A DNA stretch of 64,000 nucleotides from JAAXXJ01 sp964412455. GTDB lineage: Bacteria; Nitrospirota; UBA9217. A program made the position numbers and the translations under genes. Positions 16,252-25,360 of this stretch are shown piece by piece. How positions within the stretch are numbered: position 1 is the first letter of the stretch; the number at the start of each line of letters is the position of its first letter. Below the pieces are notes generated by a model. The model was not told the origin of the DNA and searched no databases. It was given only the letters and a program-made list of their open reading frames with translations. Location: positions 17,213-81,212 of the forward strand of contig CAYPOT010000008.1 in assembly GCA_964412455.1 (NCBI GenBank). The letters run 5' to 3'.

Positions 16252-17457
16252 ATGAAAAATCTCGATAGTAAGAACTTCTCCGTGCCGGGTTACAAGACCT
16301 GGGGCATTCACTGCGGGATCAAGAAGACCGACAAAAAGGATCTCGCCGTCATCGTTTCGGACCGTGACGCGTCCATGGCGGGTGTTTTCACGAAGAACCG
16401 GGTGAAGGCTGCCTCGGTGGTGCTGGGCATGTCCAAGGTGAAGACCGGAAAGGGCCGGATCATTGTGGCGAACAGCGGCTGCGCAAACGCCTGCACCGGC
16501 AAACAGGGCTTCCTTGACGCCCGCGAGACAGCGGAGCTTGCGGCGAACGAATTCGGCACGAAGCCCGATATGGTCTATGTCGCGTCCACCGGCGTCATAG
16601 GCGAGACGCTCCCACTCCCCAAGATACGGACCGGAATCGCCACGGCAGCGGGGCTCCTCGCACCGACGGGATGGGGCCAGGCTGCAGAGGCCATCATGAC
16701 CACGGACATCCTTCCCAAGATTGCCGTTGTGCAGGAAGAGATCGGCGGGAAGACCATCACCCTGGCCGGCATTACCAAAGGCTCCGGCATGATCCACCCC
16801 AATATGGCCACCATGCTCTGCTTCATCGTGACCGACGCGCTCATCGCGGCGCCTATGCTCCGGAAAATGCTTACCGCGTCCGTTGACCTGTCGTTCAACC
16901 GGATCACGGTGGACGGCGACACGAGCACCAACGACATGGTCCTTTTCATGGCCAACGGCGCCGCCGGCAACAAGCGGGTCGCGCAGGGCAGCAAGGATCT
17001 CAAGAAGCTCCAGGCATGTCTCGATGCGGTGACACGCTCGCTTGCCTTGCAGATCGTAAAGGACGGCGAAGGCGCCACGAAGTTCGTCGAGATCACGGTC
17101 CGTGGAGCGAAAAACCCCGTGGAAGCGAAGCGAGCGGTCTCTGCCGTTGCAAAGTCCAGCTTGGTCAAGACCGCGCTTTTCGGCGAGGACGCGAACTGGG
17201 GCAGGATCATGGCCGTACTGGGCAGCTGCGGCGTCGACATGGATGAGGTTCGCACGGATATTTCCTTCGGCAAGACGAAGCTGGTTGAGAAGGGTGTCGC
17301 CATGGGCAGACACGCGGAGAAAGAAGCTGCTGCCGCACTCAGGCAGCGGGAGATCCACATCGGCATTGATCTCCATAAGGGGAAGGGTGAGTCGACGATC
17401 TGGACCACCGACCTGTCCACGGAATATGTAAAGATAAACGCTGCCTACCGGAACTGA
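16252..17457 (+). CDS. argJ: Bifunctional glutamate N-acetyltransferase / ornithine acetyltransferase
   Basis: The 401-residue product has the ArgJ hallmarks: AGVFTKNRVKAASVV near residue 43, NSGCANACTGKQG, ASTGVIGETLP, KGSGMIHPNMATMLCFI with the self-cleavage site before the Thr of ATML (nucleophile of the beta chain), DGDTSTNDMV and EDANWGRIMAVLG. ArgJ moves the acetyl group from N-acetylornithine to glutamate, giving the cyclic arginine pathway. Whether it also uses acetyl-CoA cannot be read from sequence alone. It lies downstream of argC on the same strand. Full length. Confidence 0.97.
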   Translation: MKNLDSKNFSVPGYKTWGIHCGIKKTDKKDLAVIVSDRDASMAGVFTKNRVKAASVVLGMSKVKTGKGRIIVANSGCANACTGKQGFLDARETAELAANEFGTKPDMVYVASTGVIGETLPLPKIRTGIATAAGLLAPTGWGQAAEAIMTTDILPKIAVVQEEIGGKTITLAGITKGSGMIHPNMATMLCFIVTDALIAAPMLRKMLTASVDLSFNRITVDGDTSTNDMVLFMANGAAGNKRVAQGSKDLKKLQACLDAVTRSLALQIVKDGEGATKFVEITVRGAKNPVEAKRAVSAVAKSSLVKTALFGEDANWGRIMAVLGSCGVDMDEVRTDISFGKTKLVEKGVAMGRHAEKEAAAALRQREIHIGIDLHKGKGESTIWTTDLSTEYVKINAAYRN

Positions 17458-17538
17458 TGTGGGGATGCCCCGCATATCGCCGGCAATGCCGTACCCGCGG
17501 AAGCTCGCAAAAAATGAAAGAAAAGCCCTAAAATGTCC

Positions 17539-17567
17539 TTGACAAGACAGGGCTGAGTTGTTAAGTA
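17539..17567 (+). promoter_or_regulatory. Possible promoter of the rpsU cluster
   Basis: TTGACA (17539-17544), a 17-base spacer and TAAGTA (17562-17567) lie about 115 bases before rpsU. The -35 is perfect and the -10 is weak. Confidence 0.4.
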
Positions 17568-17681
17568 TGTTCTTTGATCTCTTTTGCCGACAGGGAAACG
17601 AGATTAAACTAAAATAAGCAGAATAAACACAAATCTTATATGTTTCATATAGTTACATCCTGAAGGGGGGTGTTGGTAACA

Positions 17682-17882
17682 GTGCCCAGCATACGGTTAC
17701 GAGACAATGAACCTTTTGAAGTAGCGCTTCGCAGGTTCAAGAAAAGCATCGAAAAGGAAGGCGTCCTCTCCGAGGTAAAGAAGCGCGAGGCTTATGAGAA
17801 GCCGAGCGTGAAGAAGAAGAAGAAGGCGATCGCAGCGAGGAAGAAGGCGGCAAAGACGGCGCGCTTGTTCCGGAATGGATAG
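17682..17882 (+). CDS. rpsU: 30S ribosomal protein S21
   Basis: The 66-residue basic product has the S21 signature PSIRLRDNEPFEVALRRFKK and a Lys/Arg-rich helical tail. Translation most likely begins at GTG 17682, because AAGGGGGG at 17663-17670 is at a suitable distance and family members begin right at this residue. An upstream GTG at 17670 would add only four residues. It opens the rpsU-yqeY-(mutS2)-dnaG-rpoD macromolecular-synthesis cluster. Confidence 0.93.
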   Translation: MPSIRLRDNEPFEVALRRFKKSIEKEGVLSEVKKREAYEKPSVKKKKKAIAARKKAAKTARLFRNG

Positions 17883-17933
17883 GGAGCATCGGAACAGCGT
17901 TTTTACTGGCCAAGCTCAGCGAAAAGGACGGCA

Positions 17934-18377
17934 ATGGGATTAGGGGAGCAGATCGACGCGGATATCAAGACTGCCATGAAGTCCGGCGCCAAGGACAAGG
18001 TTTCAGCCCTTCGGATGCTATCGGCCGCGCTCAAGAACAAACAGATCGACAAGCGGGCACCGCTCGCGGACAGCGAGATCCTTGACTCGGTGCGTTCTCT
18101 CATCAAGCAGCGGAAGGACTCCATTGAGCAGTTCGCCAAGGGCGGCCGGCAGGACCTGGTGGACAAGGAAACGGCCGAGGTTGCCATCCTCGAGGTGTAT
18201 CTTCCCCAGCAGCTTGGCCGCGAAGAGGTCGAGAAGCTGGTTCGCGAGGCCATTGCCCAGACCAGCGCCCAGGGCGTCAAGGACATGGGCAAGGTCATGA
18301 AGGCGCTTGTGCCCCTTATTGCAGGCCGCGCGGACAACAAGCTGGTGAGCGAACTGGTTAAAAATTCACTGGGGTAA
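17934..18377 (+). CDS. yqeY: GatB/YqeY domain protein
   Basis: The 147-residue product matches YqeY in length and pattern. It has an N-terminal helical part (LGEQIDADIKTAMKSGAKDKVSALRML) with S-L-I-K-Q-R-K-D-S-I-x-x-F, then EVAILEVYLPQQL and a C-terminal MGKVMKALVPLIAGRADNKLVSELVK. This tail resembles the tRNA-binding tail of GatB amidotransferase, but no amidotransferase domain is present and the exact role is unknown. It lies 51 bases after rpsU and is followed by a strong terminator. Confidence 0.93.
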   Translation: MGLGEQIDADIKTAMKSGAKDKVSALRMLSAALKNKQIDKRAPLADSEILDSVRSLIKQRKDSIEQFAKGGRQDLVDKETAEVAILEVYLPQQLGREEVEKLVREAIAQTSAQGVKDMGKVMKALVPLIAGRADNKLVSELVKNSLG

Positions 18378-18417
18378 GTCTGGCGGCAGGTACGAATGAT
18401 ATAGCACACATCAATAC

Positions 18418-18455
18418 AACAGGGGGCCATCTGAATCGGGCCCCCCTGTTTTTTT
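18418..18455 (+). terminator. Intrinsic terminator after yqeY
   Basis: An 11-base arm AACAGGGGGCC pairs with its near-complement ending CCCCTGTT (18438-18450) and is followed by seven T residues. It separates rpsU-yqeY from the mutS2-dnaG-rpoD part. Confidence 0.85.
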
Positions 18456-18470
18456 CAGGAGCCTTGATCA

Positions 18471-18845
18471 GTGAAGCGTGTAGATTTCTGTCGGCTGGCG
18501 CTCCAGTCCGGTATGGATGCCGATCCCCGCGGCAGGGCCGTCATCGAACGGGAACCGCAGGAAAGCAAAGCGATCTACAACGACCTCATGCCCGAAAAGA
18601 GGGCCGTTTCCGATCTTGAGACCTTTTCCAATCCTTGCACCGACAGCAGGATCCTCCACGGTGATCCCGAACAAAACGTGAATATGGTCTTTACCGGCAT
18701 CGATATCTGGACGCCGGAACTCCTCCTCCTCGGCCGGCTGAACGAGAAGTGCGCGGCTGTCGAGGCGGTCTGTGCCCGCCTCTTTTGCCGGTGTATGGTC
18801 AGGAGCCGGTATTTACTCTTGTTTCCAGCGGCTTGTCCGGGTTAG
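18471..18845 (+). pseudogene. Truncated NIF3-like protein (N-terminal fragment)
   Basis: An ORF from GTG 18471 (AGGAG upstream) encodes 124 residues. Residues 1 to about 90 resemble the N-terminus of the NGG1-interacting-factor-3 (NIF3)-like family: RLALQSGMDADPRG, then N-P-x-x-D-x-R-I-L-x-G-D-P near residue 55-65 and GIDIWTPELLLLGRLNE. The expected continuation (metal-binding SHHP region) is absent. The last 35 residues are Cys/Arg-rich and read into a dispersed repeat (18829-18847) before stopping at the mutS2 start. The simplest view is a gene truncated by a rearrangement at the repeat. Family identification is by memory of the pattern and is moderately sure. Confidence 0.55.
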
Positions 18846-18847
18846 GA
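18829..18847 (+). repeat. 19-base dispersed repeat end, copy at mutS2 start
   Basis: CGGCTTGTCCGGGTTAGGA is identical at 46816-46834, just upstream of an unrelated radical SAM gene. Here it ends on the first base of the mutS2 ATG and provides its upstream context. Confidence 0.75.
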
Positions 18848-21225
18848 TGAACGAACACGCCTTCAGGGTCCTTGAATATGACAAAGTACGGGACATCGTA
18901 GCGAGCTACGCTGCCTCGGAGCCGGGCCGGGCAGAGGTCCTTGCGCTTCTGCCCGCAGCAGATCAATCCCTGGTCAGCGAGCGCCTCGGCGAGACGCGGG
19001 AATTTCTGAACATCCTCGGCTCCGGCGACCATCCTCCCCTGGATGGGATCGGCAACATCTACGCGGAGGTCGGCAAGCTTGCCGTTCCCGGCATGATGCT
19101 TCAGCCGGCCGAGCTTCTGAACATCGCCGTTACCCTCGGTGCAGCGAGAAGGCTCAAGACGTTTTTTCAGCGGTTCGAGGGGACGGTCAAGACCGGCATG
19201 GCTGCGCCGCTCCTGTGCGCCCGGGCGGCAAGGATCACGCCGCTCAAGCACAGTGAAGACGCGGTCCACGCTGCCGTGGACGCGTCCGGCGAGGTGAAGG
19301 ATTCCGCGAGTCCGGCGCTCCGCAGGACCAGGAAACTGATGGCGCGGACGCGGGATGAGATCATGGACCGCATGTCCCGCATCCTCCGTGATTCCGGCGC
19401 GCAAAACATCGTTCAGGACCAGGTGATCACGGTCCGCGACGACCGGTATGTGATGCCGCTCAAACCGAACTTCCGGCAGGGCATCAAGGGCGTGGTGCAC
19501 GGTCACTCCGGCTCCCGCGCCACTGTTTTTGTAGAACCCCTTGAGGTCGTAGAACAGAACAACCGGCTTGCCGAGCTCCGCATGGAAGAACGGGAGGAAG
19601 TCGAACGCGTTCTCCGGGAGCTTACCAGCCTCCTGGCCAGGGACGCCGCCGGGATCGGGGCCTCCCTTGACGCGGCTGCAGGCATCGACGCGATCGCCGC
19701 CCGCGCCCGGTTCGGGACCGAGTACCAGGGGACCGTACCGGTGTTGTCCGCAAAGCGCCGGCTGCACCTTCGCGCCGCGCGGCACCCGCTCATCATGGCG
19801 AAGCAGAAGTCCGGCGCGCCGAATATCGTTGTACCGAACGATATCGATCTTTCAGAGAGCGGCAGGACGTTGATCATCAGCGGCCCGAACGCCGGAGGCA
19901 AGACTGTCATCCTCAAAACGATCGGCCTGCTGTGCCTTATGGCTCAGGCCGGCATTCCGGTGACCGCCGCCGAGGGAAGCGAACTGCCGGTCTTCGGCGA
20001 CGTGTTCGCCGACATCGGCGATGAACAGAGCCTCGAGATGGACCTGAGCACGTTCTCTTCGCACGTGCGTCAGATCGCGGGCATCCTCCGGGAAGCGAAG
20101 GGCGATTCCCTGGTGCTGCTGGATGAACTGGGCTCCGGGACGGACCCCGCCGAAGGGGGCGCCCTGGGCGCGGCGATCCTGGCGAGCTTGCAGGAGATCG
20201 GCTGTGTGAGCGTGATCACGACGCACCACAATGTGCTCAAACTGTTCGGCGCCCGGACCGAGGGCGCCGTCAATGCCGCGATGGAGTTCGACCCCGGGAC
20301 CCTTCAGCCCACGTACCGGTTCCTCCCGGGAAGGCCGGGCAGGAGCTACGGTCTGGACATGGCGTCGCGGCTCGGCGTGCCGGACAGCGTGGTTCGGGAC
20401 GCGCGCGCCCGCCTCAGCGGGGACGAGGCAAGCCTTGACAGGCTCCTGGAGCAGGTCGAGGAGGATTCCCGTCACCTCCGCACCGAGCGTCAGCAGGCTG
20501 CGCAGGACCTGTCCGCGGCGCATCGGCTCAAGGCTGAAGCGGAGCAGCTCCACAAGACCGCGTCCGAGGAAGCACGGACCGCGAGGGCAAAGGCGAAACT
20601 TGAGGCGCGCGATGTCCTCACGGCTCTCCGGCAGAAGTTGAAGGACCTCTCCCGTGCCGCGGCGATCGATCGCGGGCAGGTGGAGCAGGAACGACGAGAA
20701 TTAAAGATCCTTGCGCAACGGCTCGAACCGGCGAAAGAAGAACCTGCCGAACCGTCGATCTATCGCGGAACGATCCATCCCGGCGACCGCGTGCGGATGC
20801 CAAGGCTGAAAAGAACGGGCACGGTGCTGTTCGCCCATCACGATGAGCTCGAGGTGGACGCGGACGGTTTGAAGCTCAAGATAGCGCTGCGGGACGCGGT
20901 CCCTCTGGAGCAGAACGCCGCCTTAAAGCAGGGCGGCCAGGTTTCCGGCTGGAGCGCGGATGTTGAGGAACGCGAAGGCCTGCCCGACTGCGTGAACCTG
21001 CTGGGCCTTCGGGTGGATGAGGCGCTTGCGGAAGTGGAGCGACTCATTGACCGCGCGGGAGTAAAGGGCTTCCATCACGTGACCATCATCCACGGTCTCG
21101 GCACCGGCGCGCTCAGGGCCGCGGTGGCGGAGTTCCTGAAGGCCCATCCGCTCGTCGCGTCCTTCCGGACCGGTGAGCCGGCCGAAGGCGGGGCCGGGGT
21201 GGCCGTTGCGGAGCTGAAACGATAA
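18847..21225 (+). CDS. mutS2: Endonuclease MutS2
   Basis: The 792-residue product has the MutS2 layout. A clamp/lever helical region contains VQDQVITVRDDRYVMPLK and VHGHSGSRATVFVEPLEVVE. The ATPase has Walker A GPNAGGKTVILKTIGL near residue 345 and Walker B LLDELGSGTDPAEG, then VITTHH. A long charged coiled coil follows, then a C-terminal Smr nuclease domain from about residue 710 with LLGLRVDEALAEVERLID and HHVTIIHGLGTGALR. MutS2 acts on recombination intermediates and, in some bacteria, collided ribosomes. There is no mismatch-binding domain. The ATG at 18847 lies at the edge of a repeat and has only TTAGG upstream. Confidence 0.95.
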   Translation: MNEHAFRVLEYDKVRDIVASYAASEPGRAEVLALLPAADQSLVSERLGETREFLNILGSGDHPPLDGIGNIYAEVGKLAVPGMMLQPAELLNIAVTLGAARRLKTFFQRFEGTVKTGMAAPLLCARAARITPLKHSEDAVHAAVDASGEVKDSASPALRRTRKLMARTRDEIMDRMSRILRDSGAQNIVQDQVITVRDDRYVMPLKPNFRQGIKGVVHGHSGSRATVFVEPLEVVEQNNRLAELRMEEREEVERVLRELTSLLARDAAGIGASLDAAAGIDAIAARARFGTEYQGTVPVLSAKRRLHLRAARHPLIMAKQKSGAPNIVVPNDIDLSESGRTLIISGPNAGGKTVILKTIGLLCLMAQAGIPVTAAEGSELPVFGDVFADIGDEQSLEMDLSTFSSHVRQIAGILREAKGDSLVLLDELGSGTDPAEGGALGAAILASLQEIGCVSVITTHHNVLKLFGARTEGAVNAAMEFDPGTLQPTYRFLPGRPGRSYGLDMASRLGVPDSVVRDARARLSGDEASLDRLLEQVEEDSRHLRTERQQAAQDLSAAHRLKAEAEQLHKTASEEARTARAKAKLEARDVLTALRQKLKDLSRAAAIDRGQVEQERRELKILAQRLEPAKEEPAEPSIYRGTIHPGDRVRMPRLKRTGTVLFAHHDELEVDADGLKLKIALRDAVPLEQNAALKQGGQVSGWSADVEEREGLPDCVNLLGLRVDEALAEVERLIDRAGVKGFHHVTIIHGLGTGALRAAVAEFLKAHPLVASFRTGEPAEGGAGVAVAELKR

Positions 21226-21423
21226 AGGTGGTGGCGTTCAAACCGCCTCTCTCTCTGCCACGCAACGTGCAAGATGGTCTTCGCAATGCGGTATTGACGG
21301 GGGAGTTCTCAGCGCTTTCGCTTTGCACGCGCTGTTCAGAAGAGTGTCATTGCCCGGCATACAACCGGTATGTTCGAGCGCGGCATTCGTTTCGGGCGGT
21401 CTGGACGCGCAGAGAGTGGTGGG

Positions 21424-23220
21424 GTGGCGGTGTATAGCGAAGATATCATACGGCGGGTGCGGGACAGCGTCGACATCTACGACCTGGTCTCGGGGTATGT
21501 CTCGCTCAAAAAGGCGGGCAAGAACTGGCTGGGGCTCTGCCCGTTCCACAGCGAAAAGACGCCGTCGTTCAACGTGAATCCGGCCAAGCAGATATTCCAT
21601 TGCTTCGGGTGCGGCGTCGGCGGCGACGCCTTCAAGTTCCTGGAATTGCAGGAGGGGCTGAACTTTCCCGAGGCGGTGAAACAGCTCGCCGGCCGCGCGG
21701 GCATCACGCTTCCCGAGAGCCGGCCGCGGGCGGACGAGAAGAAGAGCGACGAGGAGCGGAAGGCGCTCCTCAAGATAACCGCCGAGGCGGCGGATTACTT
21801 CCGACGCGAGCTCGAAGGTCCGGCCGGCAGCGCGGCCCGGGCGTACCTGGCGAAGCGGGGTCTGACCGAGGCGGCCATCAGGGACTTCTCCCTGGGCTAT
21901 GCACGTCCGGAATGGGACGGGCTCCTCAAGCATTTGAAGCAACACGGTCATTCGCCGGCGCTGCTGGAAAAGGCGGGGCTCATCGTCAAGCGGAACGAGG
22001 GTGAAGGCCACTACGACCGCTTCCGGGGCAGGATCATCTTTCCGATCCGGGACATCAGCGGACAGGTGATCGCCTTCGGCGGCAGGGTGATGGACGACTC
22101 CCTGCCCAAATACTTGAACTCGCCCGAGACGCCGCTGTACAGCAAGAGCAACGTGCTGTACTGCCTGGACCAGGCGAAGGAACCGGCGCGGAAGCAGGGC
22201 TATTTCATCATCGTCGAGGGATACCTCGACGCTATCGCGTGCCACCAGTACGGCGCGAAGAACGCGGTCGCGACGCTCGGCACCGCGCTCACTGAAGGAC
22301 ACTTGCGGCTCATGCGGCGGTTCGCCCAGAAGCTCATGCTGATCTTCGATCCGGACCCGGCGGGCGTAAAGGCCACGCTGCGCGGCTTCGAGCTCTTTGC
22401 CGGGAGCGGGATGAAGGTGAACGTGGTTTCGCTGCCCGATGGCGATGATCCTGACACCTTTCTGAAAAAGAGGGGCTACGATGCCTTCGCGGCCTGCCTC
22501 AAGGGCTCCGCCAAGTTCATGGACTTTGTCCTCGCCCAGGTGGTGAAGGACGGCGCGTCCGCTTCCATTGACGAGAAGGTGGAGCGCGAGGCGGAGATGC
22601 TGCGGTTCATCGAGAGGCTCCCCTCCGGTATCGAGCGGGACCACTATCTCAAGAAGACCGCCGAGGCCCTGAACGTCGATGAAGCGACCCTGCGCCAGGA
22701 TATGGCAAAGCAACACACCGCGCACACGGGGCCGCGGGAGCGGACCGCGGCGGGCACGACTGCCCCGAAGGGCCAGCGTCCCCGGGCCGAGGAGATGCTG
22801 GTCCACCTTATGCTGAGGGACGAGGCCGTTGCCCGGAACCTGTCGGCACAGCTCGCACCGGAGGAATTCACGGACCCGCTGTTCCGGCGCGCGGCGGACC
22901 GCATCTTTTCAACACTGAAGAGTGGCAAGGGGATCGACCTCCGCGATATTTCCATCGAAGGGGACGATGAACTGAACCGGCTCCTGTCCCACTACAGTGT
23001 CCTGGAAATAGAATACAGCGATCAGGAGAGCAATGATCAGAAGATGAATCTGGAAAAGACCTGTTCTGACTGCGTGGAAAGGATCAAACAACATGGTTCG
23101 GCAAAGAAGATGAAGTTGCTGCTGGCGGCAATCCATGATGCGGAGTTTCGGGGAGACAGGGAACAACTGAGGTCGCTTCAGGAGCAGATCGTGCAGATCC
23201 GGAGGAGAGAGACGCAATGA
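21424..23220 (+). CDS. dnaG: DNA primase
   Basis: The product (598 residues from GTG 21424) has the CHC2 zinc-binding domain near residues 39-64 (CPFHSEKTPSF, then FHCFGCGVGGD). It continues with RGRIIFPIRDISGQVIAFGGR and the TOPRIM core FIIVEGYLDAIA followed by LIFDPDPAG, then a C-terminal helicase-interaction part. It makes RNA primers at the replication fork. The ORF opens upstream at 21370 but family members start at (M)xxYSEDIIRRVR, so GTG 21424 or 21430 is preferred. This choice is uncertain because no clean ribosome site is seen. rpoD follows after 42 bases. Confidence 0.95.
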   Translation: MAVYSEDIIRRVRDSVDIYDLVSGYVSLKKAGKNWLGLCPFHSEKTPSFNVNPAKQIFHCFGCGVGGDAFKFLELQEGLNFPEAVKQLAGRAGITLPESRPRADEKKSDEERKALLKITAEAADYFRRELEGPAGSAARAYLAKRGLTEAAIRDFSLGYARPEWDGLLKHLKQHGHSPALLEKAGLIVKRNEGEGHYDRFRGRIIFPIRDISGQVIAFGGRVMDDSLPKYLNSPETPLYSKSNVLYCLDQAKEPARKQGYFIIVEGYLDAIACHQYGAKNAVATLGTALTEGHLRLMRRFAQKLMLIFDPDPAGVKATLRGFELFAGSGMKVNVVSLPDGDDPDTFLKKRGYDAFAACLKGSAKFMDFVLAQVVKDGASASIDEKVEREAEMLRFIERLPSGIERDHYLKKTAEALNVDEATLRQDMAKQHTAHTGPRERTAAGTTAPKGQRPRAEEMLVHLMLRDEAVARNLSAQLAPEEFTDPLFRRAADRIFSTLKSGKGIDLRDISIEGDDELNRLLSHYSVLEIEYSDQESNDQKMNLEKTCSDCVERIKQHGSAKKMKLLLAAIHDAEFRGDREQLRSLQEQIVQIRRRETQ

Positions 23221-23262
23221 CCGCGGTCATGCGATCTGATATCGGGGGAAGGAAGAACGGGC

Positions 23263-25089
23263 ATGTCAAAAAAGGAACTGAAGGAAATGGCAATACGGGG
23301 CAAGACCGGCAACGCCAGAAAGCCGTCAACCGCGGCGAAGCAGCATGGTTACCTGCCGTTTGAGGACGGCACCGAGCCGATCGCTGCCGAAGAGGTCTCC
23401 ACGGAGCAGCTTGACAGCATCATTTCGCTGTTCGGCGATGAGGACAGCGAAAACGAGCTTGGCTCGTCGCGCCAGGACGGGAAGGCCCGTCCCGTCGGCG
23501 ACGAGGATGCGGAGGAGGCCGTCGAGACCGAAGAAGCAGGCCTTGAAGAGGCTGCCGAGGAAGAGTCCGAAGAAGAGGATGTCGATGTAGGGCTCGGCAA
23601 GACCGACGATCCCGTCCGGCTCTATCTCAAGGAAATGGGAACCGTGCCGCTTCTGTCCAAGGAAGGCGAGGTGGCCATTGCCAAGCGGATCGAGGAGAGC
23701 AAACGGGAAGCGGCCCAGATCATCTACAGCATTCCCTTCTCGATGCAGGATGTCCGCGATCTCGGCGAACGACTGCGCAAGGGCAAGATCAGCATCCACG
23801 AGGTGGTGCATGCCGGTGACGACGATTTCGAGGACATGCAGGCGCAGAACGAGGAGGAGCTCCAGGCCCGGGTGCTCAAGCTGATCGTCGAGATAGACAA
23901 GCACAGCAATAACCTGAACGGTCTCCTCAAGAGCGCCGGCAGCGCCCGTCTGACTGAGGCGAAGAAAAAAGGCCTCCGGGACAAGATGCTGACGACGCGG
24001 AACGCGCTTTTCGACAAGCTTGAGGCGCTCAACATTCATTGCCGCCAGACGGACCGCGTGGTCTTGAAGGTCCACGAGATGGTGACGGAGATCAACCATT
24101 GCGAGCGGGAAGTTCACGCGTTCGAGCGAAAAACGGGGAAGAGCATCACCGAACTCAGGGAGCTCTTCAAGAAGGTGCGCCTGGGCGGCCGGGACCTTAC
24201 CAATGCGGCCCGGAAGGCCGGTGTCAAGCCCGAAACGCTCCTCGATATGGAAAAGGCCTACCGGAACGCCGGTAAACGCGTCAAAAAAGTTGAGCAGGAC
24301 TGCGGCATGCCCGCCGACAATCTCAAGAAGTCCCTTCGCTCCTATGAACGCGCCGAGGAACGGGCGAAGCTTGCCAAGAGCGAACTGGTCGAGGCGAATC
24401 TCCGCCTGGTGGTGTCCATCGCCAAGAAGTACACCAACCGCGGTCTTCAGTTCCTCGACCTCATCCAGGAAGGAAACATCGGTCTCATGAAGGCTGTGGA
24501 CAAATTCGAATGGCAGCGGGGCTACAAGTTCAGCACCTATGCCACCTGGTGGATCCGCCAGGCGATCACCCGGGCCATCGCTGACCAGGCGCGCACGATC
24601 CGCATCCCGGTCCATATGATCGAGACCATGAACAAGCTTATCCGCACGTCCCGCGCCCTGGTACAGGACCTCGGGAGGGAGCCTACGACCGAGGAGATAG
24701 CCTCTACCATGAAGCTGCCGGTGGAAAAGGTCCGCAAGATCATGAAGATCGCGAAGGAGCCTATTTCCCTCGAAACTCCCATTGGCGAGGAAGAGGACAG
24801 CCATCTGGGCGATTTCATCGAAGACAAGAAGATCGCCTCGCCTCTTGAGTTCGCCATTCGAAATAACCTCCACCTGCAGGTTCGCAGGGTGCTGAATACG
24901 CTGACGGACCGGGAGGAAAAGGTCCTTCGCTGGCGGTTCGGCATCGGGGAGAACACGGACCATACCCTCGAAGAGGTGGGTCAGGAGTTCGACGTTACCC
25001 GCGAACGCATACGCCAGATCGAGGCCAAGGCGCTTCGGAAACTTCGCCATCCGAGCAGGAGCAAGCAGCTCAAGAGCTTTGTGGAATAA
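23263..25089 (+). CDS. rpoD: RNA polymerase sigma factor RpoD (sigma-70)
   Basis: The 608-residue product has a short region 1.1 with an acidic stretch (residues 60-110, rich in Glu/Asp), region 1.2 DPVRLYLKEMGTVPLL, a non-conserved insert, region 2 with NLRLVVSIAKKYTNRGLQFLDLIQEGN and YKFSTYATWWIRQAITRAIADQ, region 3 IRIPVHMIETMNK, and region 4 VLRWRFGIGENTDHTLEEVG with the helix-turn-helix VTRERIRQIEAKALRKLRHP. It is the housekeeping sigma factor, and the candidate TTGACA/TATAAT-type promoters in this window fit it. It ends the rpsU-dnaG-rpoD cluster. Confidence 0.97.
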   Translation: MSKKELKEMAIRGKTGNARKPSTAAKQHGYLPFEDGTEPIAAEEVSTEQLDSIISLFGDEDSENELGSSRQDGKARPVGDEDAEEAVETEEAGLEEAAEEESEEEDVDVGLGKTDDPVRLYLKEMGTVPLLSKEGEVAIAKRIEESKREAAQIIYSIPFSMQDVRDLGERLRKGKISIHEVVHAGDDDFEDMQAQNEEELQARVLKLIVEIDKHSNNLNGLLKSAGSARLTEAKKKGLRDKMLTTRNALFDKLEALNIHCRQTDRVVLKVHEMVTEINHCEREVHAFERKTGKSITELRELFKKVRLGGRDLTNAARKAGVKPETLLDMEKAYRNAGKRVKKVEQDCGMPADNLKKSLRSYERAEERAKLAKSELVEANLRLVVSIAKKYTNRGLQFLDLIQEGNIGLMKAVDKFEWQRGYKFSTYATWWIRQAITRAIADQARTIRIPVHMIETMNKLIRTSRALVQDLGREPTTEEIASTMKLPVEKVRKIMKIAKEPISLETPIGEEEDSHLGDFIEDKKIASPLEFAIRNNLHLQVRRVLNTLTDREEKVLRWRFGIGENTDHTLEEVGQEFDVTRERIRQIEAKALRKLRHPSRSKQLKSFVE

Positions 25090-25105
25090 GATATCGGCAG
25101 AAAAC

Positions 25106-25137
25106 TTGACATTTCGTCTGCGGTGTGTCAATATACT
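25106..25137 (+). promoter_or_regulatory. Candidate promoter of the CAT tRNA
   Basis: TTGACA (25106-25111) and TATACT (25132-25137) are both near consensus, but the spacer is 20 bases, longer than optimal. The boxes lie about 40 bases before the tRNA. Confidence 0.45.
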
Positions 25138-25175
25138 GCTCGCTCAATTTGCGTTATGCACCAGGCTTCACAGCA

Positions 25176-25251
25176 GGGCCCATAGCTCAGCTGGTAGAGC
25201 TACCGGCTCATAACCGGTTGGTCCCAGGTTCGAGTCCTGGTGGGCCCACCA
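25176..25251 (+). tRNA. tRNA with CAT anticodon (elongator Met or Ile2), CCA encoded
   Basis: The 76-base cloverleaf has a perfect acceptor stem, an anticodon stem ACCGG/CCGGT around CTCATAA, T-arm CCAGGTTCGAGTCCTGG and an encoded CCA. It lacks the GGG/CCC anticodon stem and the 1-72 mismatch of initiator tRNA. Whether C34 is modified to lysidine (Ile2) cannot be told from sequence alone. Confidence 0.92.
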
Positions 25252-25318
25252 TCCTTTTCAATATGGAGCACGGAATGTGGATTTACGGACAGACGGAGAA
25301 CGAGAATAGTATTTATTG

Positions 25319-25349
25319 AAAGTGCGCCTTCAGGCGCACTTTTTTATTT
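25319..25349 (+). terminator. Intrinsic terminator after the CAT tRNA
   Basis: A perfect 10-bp stem AAAGTGCGCC/GGCGCACTTT with a TTCA tetraloop runs into a T-rich tail. It sits 12 bases before the next ATG. Confidence 0.85.
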
Positions 25350-25360
25350 TGGAGACTACC

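Noticed and set aside
14953..17475. 840-codon open frame on the minus strand
   Set aside because: It is antisense to argC and argJ, whose motifs are complete. High third-position GC of the real genes removes stops from this frame.
21238..22806. 522-codon open frame on the minus strand
   Set aside because: It mirrors dnaG codons. Composition is Arg/His/Val-rich as expected of a shadow.
23326..25131. 601-codon open frame on the minus strand
   Set aside because: It is antisense to rpoD, which is complete and unmistakable.
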